DNA of 64,000 nt. It comes from Myxococcales bacterium (lineage in GTDB: Bacteria > Myxococcota_A > Polyangia > Polyangiales > Ga0077539). Below, piece by piece: positions 33,164 through 40,691 of this stretch. Position numbers and translations under genes: made by a program. The stretch spans positions 372,001-436,000 of the forward strand of contig JAEUKH010000028.1 in NCBI GenBank assembly GCA_016792845.1, written 5' to 3'. The notes under the pieces are model-generated. The model was not told the DNA's origin and searched no databases. It saw only the letters and a program-made list of their open reading frames with translations. The first letter of the stretch is position 1. Each line of letters opens with the position of its first letter.

Positions 33164-33412
33164 ATGTCGCAATCAAACCTGAAAGAAGAACTTCGCGCGT
33201 TGATGGCTGAGATCGTCGAAAAAGATCCGAGCGAAATCGGCGACGACGTCCGGCTCCGCGAGCTCGGCGTCGACTCGATGCAGGCCATCGAGATCATCTC
33301 AGAGATCGAGCGCCGCTATCACATCAAGATCGCCGAGAGCGAGTTCGACCAGGTGCGCACGCTCAACCTCGCGAGCGCCTTCCTCGCGCAGAAGCTCGGG
33401 CAAGCGGGCTGA
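33164..33412 (+). CDS. acyl carrier protein 2
   Basis: 82 residues. Ser for phosphopantetheine in ELGVDSMQAIEI (S38). Sequence differs widely from ACP 1 (Lys/Glu-rich helix I, DSM rather than DSL), so the two are not recent duplicates and may serve different enzymes (for example KAS versus alpha-oxoamine synthase). 34 nt behind the desaturase gene and followed by a strong hairpin. Confidence 0.9.
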   Translation: MSQSNLKEELRALMAEIVEKDPSEIGDDVRLRELGVDSMQAIEIISEIERRYHIKIAESEFDQVRTLNLASAFLAQKLGQAG

Positions 33413-33426
33413 GCTGAGCGGCGCCG

Positions 33427-33463
33427 CGCCCCGGGCCGACACCTCACGGGTCGGGTCGGGGCG
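33427..33463 (+). terminator. hairpin terminator after ACP 2
   Basis: CGCCCCG (33427-33433) pairs with CGGGGCG (33457-33463), and CCGAC (33436-33440) with GTCGG (33450-33454): 12 bp with a symmetric 2-nt internal loop, starting 15 nt after the ACP stop. Only a weak T-run follows. Closes the plus-strand arm of the lipid cluster. Confidence 0.6.
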
Positions 33464-33513
33464 TTGCCATTTGGGCGACTGTCTTGCTGGAGTGTGCCTC
33501 GACCGAGGCGCGG

Positions 33514-33598
33514 TACCGAGTGCGGGAGTCGAACCCGCATAGAGCTTGCGCCCCCGGAGGTTTTAAGCCCCCTGCGTATGCCATTCCGCCAACCCGGC
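33514..33598 (-). tRNA. tRNA-Leu(UAA)
   Basis: 85 nt on the minus strand. Acceptor GCCGGGT/ACTCGGT (with two G-U pairs), D-stem GCG/CGC, anticodon stem GGGGG/CCTCC with loop CTTAAAA (anticodon TAA), a long class-II variable arm, T-arm GCGGG-TTCGACT-CCCGC and discriminator A. CCA is not encoded (CCG follows). The long variable arm and the anticodon make leucine the only reasonable identity. Confidence 0.93.
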
Positions 33599-33602
33599 GC
33601 CT

Positions 33603-33638
33603 GCGCGCCCCGCACCCGCGGTCGGGCGAAGGGCGCGC
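33603..33638 (-). terminator. hairpin between the giant lipoprotein gene and tRNA-Leu
   Basis: GCGCGCCC (33603-33610) and GGGCGCGC (33631-33638) form an 8-bp GC stem with a 20-nt loop. It lies just after the lipoprotein stop (minus strand) and before the tRNA, so it may end the lipoprotein transcript. No T-run. Confidence 0.4.
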
Positions 33639-33660
33639 GCAACGCTTCATCGCACAGTGC

Positions 33661-36600
33661 TCACGGAAGCGGAAGCACCCTCACGCCCCATCGCCGCATG
33701 CTGCTCACCGACAGGTTACGCCACCAGGTCGCGACGCGGTTGCCCGCCGCGGTCACCCAGTAGCCCGTGTGGTCATTCTGATCGAGCACGCTGCGCGTCC
33801 ACCCCATGGCGCCGCGGGTCGCGAGGCGGAGCGTGCCCTGGGTCGCGTCTTGGTAGGCCACCCGCACGGTGTTGCCGCTCACCACCAGCGTCGCGTTGTC
33901 GCCGATGATGTGCCGACCGTCGTCGAAGGTCATGGTGCCGACCCCCGTGCCGTCGTCGATCACCTCGGGCTCGCCCATCACCGCGCCGTTCACCACGCGA
34001 AGGTAGAGGAGCCGCTCCTCCCACCCGTCGACGTACGCGACGTGGAGCGTGCCGGTGCTGTCGTACGCCGCGTGGGCGTAGATGCCCCGGTCGCCGGTGT
34101 CGCGCATCATGCGCTCGCCGTCGAGCACCACCGGCGCCGCGAAGCGGCCCATGGCGTCGCCCTGGGCGAACATCAAGTTGCCGCGGTCGCGGTGATACCA
34201 GACCACCCCGAGCCGGCCCATCGGGTCGACCACGAGGTTGATGAAGGCCGCGCCGGGCGCGAGACCCTCGACGTAGGTGCGGTCGTACACCGCGGTGCAG
34301 CGGCTCTCGATGCAGGCCTCGCCCGCGCCGCACGACATGCACCCTGTGCCCTGCGCCACGCATACGCCGTCGCTCTCGCGGCACACCTGACCCGCGCCGC
34401 AATCGCGCGCGCGGCACTGCGTCGCGAGGCTCGCGACGTCTGAGATGGTCCAGTCGCTGGCGCGGGCGGGCGAAGGCGAGTTGCCCCGCGCGAGCCGCAC
34501 CACCGTCTGGACGCGCCCCATCATCGAGACGCTGGCCCGGTACGCGATCACCGGCGTGCCGTCGGAGAGCACCACGAGCGAGGTGTACCGACCGTTCGAG
34601 CCGTTCGTGTCGACGGTGTGGCTCGACCACGCCGTGCCGTTGAACGACGCAAACTTCAGCTTGTCGTTGGTCTCGTCCCAGTACGCGACCCGCGGCTGAC
34701 CCATGGCGTTGAGCGCGAGGCTGTTGAAGCGCCCCACGTCGTCGCCGGGCGTGCTGTTGCCCCCGCGCCAACCGTCGACCGAGCCCGTGATCATCCCGTT
34801 GGCGGGCACCCCGTCGACGTGGCTCCAACTGATCTGCCCCACCTCGCCGCTCGCGCGCCCCACCACGAGGTCACCGAAGCGCGTGCCCTCGTTCGGGTTG
34901 CCCGCAGAGTAGGCCGACAGCCAGAGCGTGTTGTCGCTCGCCGCGGCGGCCCTCAAGTGCGTGCCGACGGTGCCAGGTTCGAGCGGCGGCAGCGCCACAC
35001 ACATGCACGTCGTCGTCTCGAACATGCAGCTCGCGGCGTTGAAGGTCGGAGCCCCCATCGGGCCGAAGCCCGGCATACACGGCGGGCACTCCGGCGGCGC
35101 GACGCACTGGTTCGTCATCGCGCAGCGCTGCTGGCCGCCCTCGCAGGTGACCGCGCCGCCCCCGTCGGCCACGTTGCCGTTGGTGCCGTTGGCGCAGCCG
35201 CCTGACACCGCGCCGAGCGCGCCGATGGCGGCGAGGGCCATCGAGGTCGCGCGAGACGCCCGCTTGCGGCGAATCACAAGGGCCGCGCCGAGGGCGGCCG
35301 CCAGGAGCCCCGCGAGGCCGCTGTTGCCCCCGCGCTGGCCCGGCACCGAGCACCCGCAACCCGACGCGCCGTCGGTGCTCGGCCCGCCGCGAATGAGGCC
35401 GAGCGAGAGGTCGACCTCTTGGGCGGTGATGTTGCCCGCGGTGTCGCGCACCCGCACGGTCACATGACCGGCGCCCTCGGGCACGGCCACACGGTTCGTG
35501 CTCGACCAGGCCGTCGGGGCGGCGCTGTCGACGGTGAAGCTGTACTCAAGGGCCGCGGTGCCGTCGTCGTGACCTTCGGCCACCACGAAGCCCGGCTCGC
35601 GCCAGGTGCGGAGCGTCGGCGGCGCGCCGTCGATGCCGAAGGAGAGCACCGCGGGCTCGCTGTCGGCGGTCTCGGGCTGCCCCACCACCCGGGCGCGCAC
35701 CGAGAGCGTGTGACGCCCCTCGCGGAAGAAGGCCGGGTCTTGCACCGTCTGGGTGCGCTCGGCGGTGAAGGTCGACCAGGTGCCCTGATCGATGCGGTAG
35801 CTGTACTCGACCTGCTGGTTGAAGGTGTTGACCGCGCCGGCGGTGAAGGTCACTCGGGGCATGTTCTCGAGCGCGAAGAAGCTCGGGTCGTTGAAGGCCC
35901 TGAGGTCGACCGCGACGTTGTCGAGCTGCGCGGTGGTGTCGAGCTCGAGCGTCGAGGGGCGCATGCCCGCCGCGGTGAAGCGCAGCGACGCGAAAATGCC
36001 GAGGAAGCGCGAGCTCCCCTCGGCCACGCCTTGAACGCCGGTCGGCGGGATGTCGACGTTGATCTCGCCGAGCGGCATGTTGTTCGAGCCCGGCACGGGG
36101 ATCGACGGGATCGCCACGTTCGGCAGCGCCCCGGTGAGCATCGAGAGCGCGGGCGCGAGGATGGTCTGAAGCGCCGTGCCGATCTGCATCGGGTTGTTCG
36201 AGAGCAGCTGGGTGTTCGTGGCGGTCACGTTCTCGATGGCGAGGGTGCCGAGCTGCGGCGCGAGCCCGCCGCGGTCGACCTGGAGGTTCACCGGCGCGCG
36301 GACGTCGGCGGTGATGGTCATGAAGCGCACGAAGCGCTCCTCGCTCCACGCGTAGAAATCGAGCGCGAGCCGCGGGATCTGCACGTTCAAGAGCGGGTCG
36401 GTGTTGACGTCGGTGCCGCGACCGATGGTGATGCGCGGCGGCTGCTGCGGGCGCAGCGCGATGGCCACCGGGCCCGTGGTGTTGGGGTAGATCACCGTGC
36501 GCAGCGAGTTGATCTGGGGCAAGGCCGCGAAGGTGCCGGCCGAGATCTGCTGCGAGAGCGAGGTGCCGACCCCGAGGCACAAGATGCCCGAATCCCACAG

Positions 36601-37818
36601 CTGCCAGGCCGCGTAGTTGAAGAAGTCTTCGGCGAGGCCGAGGCCGAAATCGATGGGCGTGCTCGTGCCGGGCACGACGTTCGCTCGGAGGCCCATCCAT
36701 TCGGGGATCTGCGGGATCGCCGGCGCCATCACCCGCGGCACGCAGGTGTTGTGGCGCCCCGACTGGAGGCCGCCGAAGAGGTTCAGGGTCATGCCGCCGC
36801 CGATCACCTGACCGTCGCGGGTCGGGTCACCCGCCGCGATGACGTAGCTCGCGGGCGCCTGGAGGCCGGGCGAGAAGCTCGCGAGGAGCGCCCCGAAATT
36901 GCCCGTGCCGTCGGTGCCGAGGAGGGTCGGCACCTGCTGGTTGTCGCTGTACGCGCAGCGCGCCCCGCGCACCGTGGTGCCCGTGGGGCAGCCCGGGGGG
37001 TTGGGCATCGACGACTGCGCGAGCGCGTCTTGGATGGGCCCCAAGGCCTGCGAAAACTGCGAGCGAAACTGGTTGATGATGATGCCGCGGAAGAGGTTGA
37101 CGAGGCCGCACACCCACGAGTCGGTGCACTGGATGTCGTCGTTCTCGATGCCCTCGCCGGAGGTCTCTTGGATGACCTCGCCCGAACCCGTCGGCGAGAC
37201 GAGGTCGGCCCGGTGATACGAGAGCCGGGGCGCGTGGGTGTCGCGGCGGATCGACGCGTTGGTGCTGAGCCCCACGAAGGGGTGGTTGCCCCGGCGGGTG
37301 TCGAGCACGAAGGTCGGGCTCGCGATGGTCACGCAGGGCAGAAAGCCGCCGTCGCGCTCGCAGCGGTCGTTGCAGTTGCCGCTGCACGCCGTCAGCGGGA
37401 TGCGCCCGTCGACGATGATGCGGGCCCGGGCCGAGATCGAGCTCGGGGCCGCGAAGCCGAGCGAGAGCGCGGGGTTCGGGAGGCTGACGTTGATGCGGCA
37501 GTTGTTGCTCGTGCAGATCACGGCGCGCGCCGCCGTGAAGCCCGCGATCTGCACCGGCGTCGTGGTGCGCGGCACGGGGATGCCCGAGCCCACGAAGCCC
37601 CCGAGCAGCCCCGGGGCGATGTCTTGCACGCGCCGCAGGCCCGACTCAGTGATGCGCACCTGGGCCGCCCGCGGGATGCGTGTGTCGGGGGTCAGCGGGT
37701 AGCCGCCGGGGATGGGTTGAAGCGCCCCCCCGGCGCAGCCCGAACAGCCCCCGCCGCTACAGCCCGCGATCAGCACCACCACACAAAGCCAGTAAACGCT
37801 TCGTAGAAGTGACCACAT
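33661..37818 (-). CDS. giant lipoprotein; apparent in-frame fusion of a MYXO-CTERM protein and a second lipoprotein
   Basis: 1385 residues from ATG 37818; a lipobox (LIAGC, Cys 20) is followed by a Gly/Ser/Cys-rich linker. Residues ~30-810 are a beta-rich surface-type region ending in Ig-like parts. At 821-850 there is a complete MYXO-CTERM-type tail (CGCSVPGQRGG, hydrophobic segment, RRKRASR), normally found only at a C-terminus. Eight codons later comes Met 860 followed by a second lipoprotein signal (MALAAIGALGAVSGGC, Cys 875), Cys-rich EGF/dickkopf-like spacers and a propeller-like repeat region to the end. There is no stop between the halves. Either the gene is a real fusion, or one base is missing in the assembly, or translation restarts at Met 860. 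Confidence 0.7.
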   Translation of the reverse strand: MWSLLRSVYWLCVVVLIAGCSGGGCSGCAGGALQPIPGGYPLTPDTRIPRAAQVRITESGLRRVQDIAPGLLGGFVGSGIPVPRTTTPVQIAGFTAARAVICTSNNCRINVSLPNPALSLGFAAPSSISARARIIVDGRIPLTACSGNCNDRCERDGGFLPCVTIASPTFVLDTRRGNHPFVGLSTNASIRRDTHAPRLSYHRADLVSPTGSGEVIQETSGEGIENDDIQCTDSWVCGLVNLFRGIIINQFRSQFSQALGPIQDALAQSSMPNPPGCPTGTTVRGARCAYSDNQQVPTLLGTDGTGNFGALLASFSPGLQAPASYVIAAGDPTRDGQVIGGGMTLNLFGGLQSGRHNTCVPRVMAPAIPQIPEWMGLRANVVPGTSTPIDFGLGLAEDFFNYAAWQLWDSGILCLGVGTSLSQQISAGTFAALPQINSLRTVIYPNTTGPVAIALRPQQPPRITIGRGTDVNTDPLLNVQIPRLALDFYAWSEERFVRFMTITADVRAPVNLQVDRGGLAPQLGTLAIENVTATNTQLLSNNPMQIGTALQTILAPALSMLTGALPNVAIPSIPVPGSNNMPLGEINVDIPPTGVQGVAEGSSRFLGIFASLRFTAAGMRPSTLELDTTAQLDNVAVDLRAFNDPSFFALENMPRVTFTAGAVNTFNQQVEYSYRIDQGTWSTFTAERTQTVQDPAFFREGRHTLSVRARVVGQPETADSEPAVLSFGIDGAPPTLRTWREPGFVVAEGHDDGTAALEYSFTVDSAAPTAWSSTNRVAVPEGAGHVTVRVRDTAGNITAQEVDLSLGLIRGGPSTDGASGCGCSVPGQRGGNSGLAGLLAAALGAALVIRRKRASRATSMALAAIGALGAVSGGCANGTNGNVADGGGAVTCEGGQQRCAMTNQCVAPPECPPCMPGFGPMGAPTFNAASCMFETTTCMCVALPPLEPGTVGTHLRAAAASDNTLWLSAYSAGNPNEGTRFGDLVVGRASGEVGQISWSHVDGVPANGMITGSVDGWRGGNSTPGDDVGRFNSLALNAMGQPRVAYWDETNDKLKFASFNGTAWSSHTVDTNGSNGRYTSLVVLSDGTPVIAYRASVSMMGRVQTVVRLARGNSPSPARASDWTISDVASLATQCRARDCGAGQVCRESDGVCVAQGTGCMSCGAGEACIESRCTAVYDRTYVEGLAPGAAFINLVVDPMGRLGVVWYHRDRGNLMFAQGDAMGRFAAPVVLDGERMMRDTGDRGIYAHAAYDSTGTLHVAYVDGWEERLLYLRVVNGAVMGEPEVIDDGTGVGTMTFDDGRHIIGDNATLVVSGNTVRVAYQDATQGTLRLATRGAMGWTRSVLDQNDHTGYWVTAAGNRVATWWRNLSVSSMRRWGVRVLPLP

Positions 37819-38055
37819 AGAAAGCAACGTCTTTCTCGCCGCTTGCGCAGCAAAACCCTCAACCAAAGGCGACCCATCAACCCGAAGGCCGACGGCAGCG
37901 CCGCAAGACTACGTTGCCCCATGGTACCGCGTAAAGCCGCAGACTCACGACGCACCGCGACGAAAAGAGCCCAAAGCGAACCGGCCCGGCGCCGCCCCGT
38001 CGAGGGGGCAGACGCAGGGCCGGAGGCTTCGCCCGGCGCTTGCGGGCGCGGCGCC

Positions 38056-39018
38056 TCAGGGCGCGATGTTGGCCGCGACGGCGGCGAAGCTCGCGACGAG
38101 ATGGAAGGCCGGCATGCCGCCGACCATTGAGTCGGGGCGACGACCCTCGGCCGCGGTCATCGGGTCGGCCATGTTGTCAGTCAGGCCCGTGATGTACCGG
38201 AAGAGCGTGGTGTTGAGCGGAGCGATCTCGACGTTGCGCGCGTCGGCCACGGTGATGTCGGCGTCGATCTGCGCGTAGGGCATCATCGCGGTGTCGGTGG
38301 TGCTCCACGGCGAGCGGCACTCGTCGAAGCGACCCGACACGAGGCGGCCCACACCGATGCAGCGGCGGTCGCTGGTGAGCTGGATCTGCGAGAGCCGCAG
38401 GTTCGACAGCGGCAGCACCGTCAGCACGTTGGTGGCGGTGTCGTCTGAGAAGATCGGGATGTTCACCACGGTGGTCGACATCGCCGTCGCGGCGCGGTCG
38501 CCCATCACGGTGACGCTGCCCGCGATGGGGTCGTATCGGTTGCCCATCATGTTCGGGGCGTTGTTCGAGAAGAAGCGGAAGGTGCCGTCGAGCAGGCCGC
38601 GACCCACGGTGCCGCGGGTGACTGAGCCGAGGTTGAGCGCGCCGGTGCGAAAGGTGTTCGCCTGGGTGTCAATGCTCAACCCCCAGAGGAAGGTGCCCGC
38701 CTGGAAGGTCTGGTTGACGATGTTCAGCAGCACCTGGTTGGCGAGCGCTGAGGGCGCGGTGATGTTGATGTACTGAAGCCGGTACCCAAGGCTGGTCATG
38801 CTCGCTTGACGGGCCGACATCGGGCAGAGCGCCGCAGTGCCGTCTTCGCGATAACACATGCTGGCGCCCGCGTCGGCGCCGCCGCCCGCGTCGCCGCCGC
38901 CGCCGGTGTCGGTCACGACGGTGCCGGCGTCGGTGGGTGTCGAGGTGCTGTCGTCGCTACAGCCCGCGGCGACCGAGAGGGCAGCACAACAGAGAACAAA
39001 CGCTCCAAACTTCTTCAC
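38056..39018 (-). CDS. lipoprotein of unknown function
   Basis: 320 residues. The signal peptide and lipobox VAAGC are followed by a low-complexity Asp/Gly/Thr/Ala linker (TDTGGGGDAGGGADAGA), typical of myxobacterial surface lipoproteins, then a ~240-residue soluble domain without recognised motifs. The domain reads like a one-domain ligand-binding or assembly protein (NVLTVLPLSNLRLSQIQLTS). 237 nt upstream of the giant lipoprotein on the same strand. Confidence 0.7.
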   Translation of the reverse strand: MKKFGAFVLCCAALSVAAGCSDDSTSTPTDAGTVVTDTGGGGDAGGGADAGASMCYREDGTAALCPMSARQASMTSLGYRLQYINITAPSALANQVLLNIVNQTFQAGTFLWGLSIDTQANTFRTGALNLGSVTRGTVGRGLLDGTFRFFSNNAPNMMGNRYDPIAGSVTVMGDRAATAMSTTVVNIPIFSDDTATNVLTVLPLSNLRLSQIQLTSDRRCIGVGRLVSGRFDECRSPWSTTDTAMMPYAQIDADITVADARNVEIAPLNTTLFRYITGLTDNMADPMTAAEGRRPDSMVGGMPAFHLVASFAAVAANIAP

Positions 39019-39225
39019 AGAGGCCTCCGATGAACGATCGATTACGGTGAGTCAACAAAGCGAAGCGAGGCCCTGGCGCGCACGGCAGGGGCGTACGCAC
39101 GGGCGAAAGCCCGCACCCGCACCCGTTCGCACCCAGCCAGCGGGGCATCGCCAACACCCGACGCTACGCGATGCGCTGCCCCCGAGCAAGAACCCGCCGT
39201 GAGAACGCGGCGCCCGCGACGCACT

Positions 39226-40143
39226 TCAGGCCGGGGCGTGCTCGTGCCGGACGAGCCGCGCGAAGGCGCCGACCCGGGCGTCGATGTCGTCTTTGCCCGC
39301 GTTCAACAGCGCCTCGGTGCCGTACTTCTCGACACACAGCGAGGCCACCGCGGAGCCGAAAATCACCGCCTCGCGGAGCGTCGCAGGGGTGATCGCGCCC
39401 TGCGCGTCGAGCCAGCCGAGCATCGCGCCCGCGAAGGTGTCGCCCGCGCCGGTGGGGTCGACCACGTCTTCGATGGGGAAGGCCGGCGCGTGGAAGGGGC
39501 CGTGCTCGTCGAAGAGGTAGGCGCCGTACTCGCCCTGCTTCACCACCACCCGCGAAGGGCCCATCTTCAAGAGCTCGCGGCCCACCCGCGCGATGTTGCG
39601 CTGCCCCGAGAGGTCGCGGGCCTCTTCTTCATTCAAGATCAAGAGGTCGACCCGCGAGAGGAGCGCCCTGAGCTCGTTTGGGGTGCCGTGGATCCAGAAG
39701 TTCATCGTGTCGGCGGCGACGAGCTTCGGCTTCTCGACCTGGTCGAGCACTTCGGCCTGGAGGCTCGGGTGGATGTTGCCGAGCAGCACGAGGTCGCTCG
39801 AACGGTACGGCGCGGGCACCGCGGGGTGAAAGTGCTCGAACACGTTGAGGTGCGTCGCCAGCGAGACCCGCGCAGAGAGGTCTTCGTTGTAACGGCCGTG
39901 CCAGCGGAAGGTCTCGCCCTCGACGATCTGCACGCCCGAGAGGTCAACCCGCCGCTTCTTCAGCGTGTCGAGGGTCGTCTGGGGGAAGTCTTTGCCCACC
40001 ACGCCGACCATGCGCACGTCGGTGAACAACCCCGCCGCCAACGAGGCGAAGGTCGCCGAACCGCCGACCAGCTCATGGCGGCCTCCGGTCGAGGCAAAGT
40101 CTACTGTGTCGATCGCCATCGAACCTACGATCAGAACGCTCAC
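39226..40143 (-). CDS. PfkB-family carbohydrate/nucleoside kinase
   Basis: 305 residues from GTG 40143 (MSVLIVGSMAIDTVDF). Family signatures: GGSATFASLAAGLF near the N-terminus, NEEEARDLSG in the middle, and the C-terminal anion-hole/catalytic DPTGAGDTFAGAMLGWL with its Asp base. It phosphorylates a sugar or nucleoside; the shape (T-x-R-W-H-G-R) is unlike well-known ribokinases or adenosine kinases, so the substrate is open. Downstream of the PDZ lipoprotein on the same strand, 82 nt apart. The 207-nt spacer to the next gene shows nothing clear. Confidence 0.85.
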   Translation of the reverse strand: MSVLIVGSMAIDTVDFASTGGRHELVGGSATFASLAAGLFTDVRMVGVVGKDFPQTTLDTLKKRRVDLSGVQIVEGETFRWHGRYNEDLSARVSLATHLNVFEHFHPAVPAPYRSSDLVLLGNIHPSLQAEVLDQVEKPKLVAADTMNFWIHGTPNELRALLSRVDLLILNEEEARDLSGQRNIARVGRELLKMGPSRVVVKQGEYGAYLFDEHGPFHAPAFPIEDVVDPTGAGDTFAGAMLGWLDAQGAITPATLREAVIFGSAVASLCVEKYGTEALLNAGKDDIDARVGAFARLVRHEHAPA

Positions 40144-40225
40144 CGCAACGCCGTACCTTTCTCGTCGACCCAGAGTGCTCCGGGCGCCATCGCCGCGAAG
40201 CCCTACTTGAAGGCCCCCCGAGCGG

Positions 40226-40615
40226 TCAATGCCCTCGGCTCGCTGGAGCCGCCCCGCGCTGGTACGGCCCGCGCTCGACTGAGACCTCCTCAGCGCCGGC
40301 GTCGCGGCGGATGCCGAGCCGCACCCGGGTGCCGACCTGGCCCTGGAGCCGCTCGGTGATGCTCCGGGCGCTGAGCCCGCGTACCTCAACCCCGTCGATG
40401 CTCAGCACCTCGTCGCCCGCGCGCAGCCCCGCCCGCCCGGCCCCGCCCTCGGGCGGAACGGTGACCAGTACGAGGCTCCCGGCGTTGGCCCGGTGCCGCA
40501 ACACCGCGCCGATGCCTCCGGCCCACTGCCCGCCGCCGTTGCCGATGCCGGGGCTCGACGAGCCGCTGCACCCGAGCAAGAGGAGCCAGCTACAGAAAAA
40601 AGTACGCGCGATCAT
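40226..40615 (-). CDS. small PDZ-domain lipoprotein
   Basis: 129 residues. Lipobox LLLGC after a short signal, a Ser/Gly linker, then one PDZ domain (residues ~30-115: SLVLVTVPPEGGAGRAGLRAGD, quoted in part, with GDEVLSIDGVEVRGLS). No protease domain, so it probably binds peptides or proteins at the envelope. Divergent from the Ser/Thr kinase gene with a 76-nt gap and upstream of the PfkB gene. Confidence 0.78.
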   Translation of the reverse strand: MIARTFFCSWLLLLGCSGSSSPGIGNGGGQWAGGIGAVLRHRANAGSLVLVTVPPEGGAGRAGLRAGDEVLSIDGVEVRGLSARSITERLQGQVGTRVRLGIRRDAGAEEVSVERGPYQRGAAPASRGH

Positions 40616-40691
40616 CGGGCCCGAGGATGACCCAAAGTGCGGCGACGATGCTTGCAGGGAAGGCGGGGATGGTGCGAGATTCGTCGGCGGT

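Noticed and set aside
33514..33598. Reading the RNA as a serine tRNA because of its long variable arm
   Set aside because: Anticodon loop CTTAAAA gives UAA, which is leucine.
35419..37806. 795-residue open frame on the plus strand opposite the giant lipoprotein
   Set aside because: Charged low-complexity translation without motifs; antisense of a gene with signal peptide, lipobox and Cys patterns.
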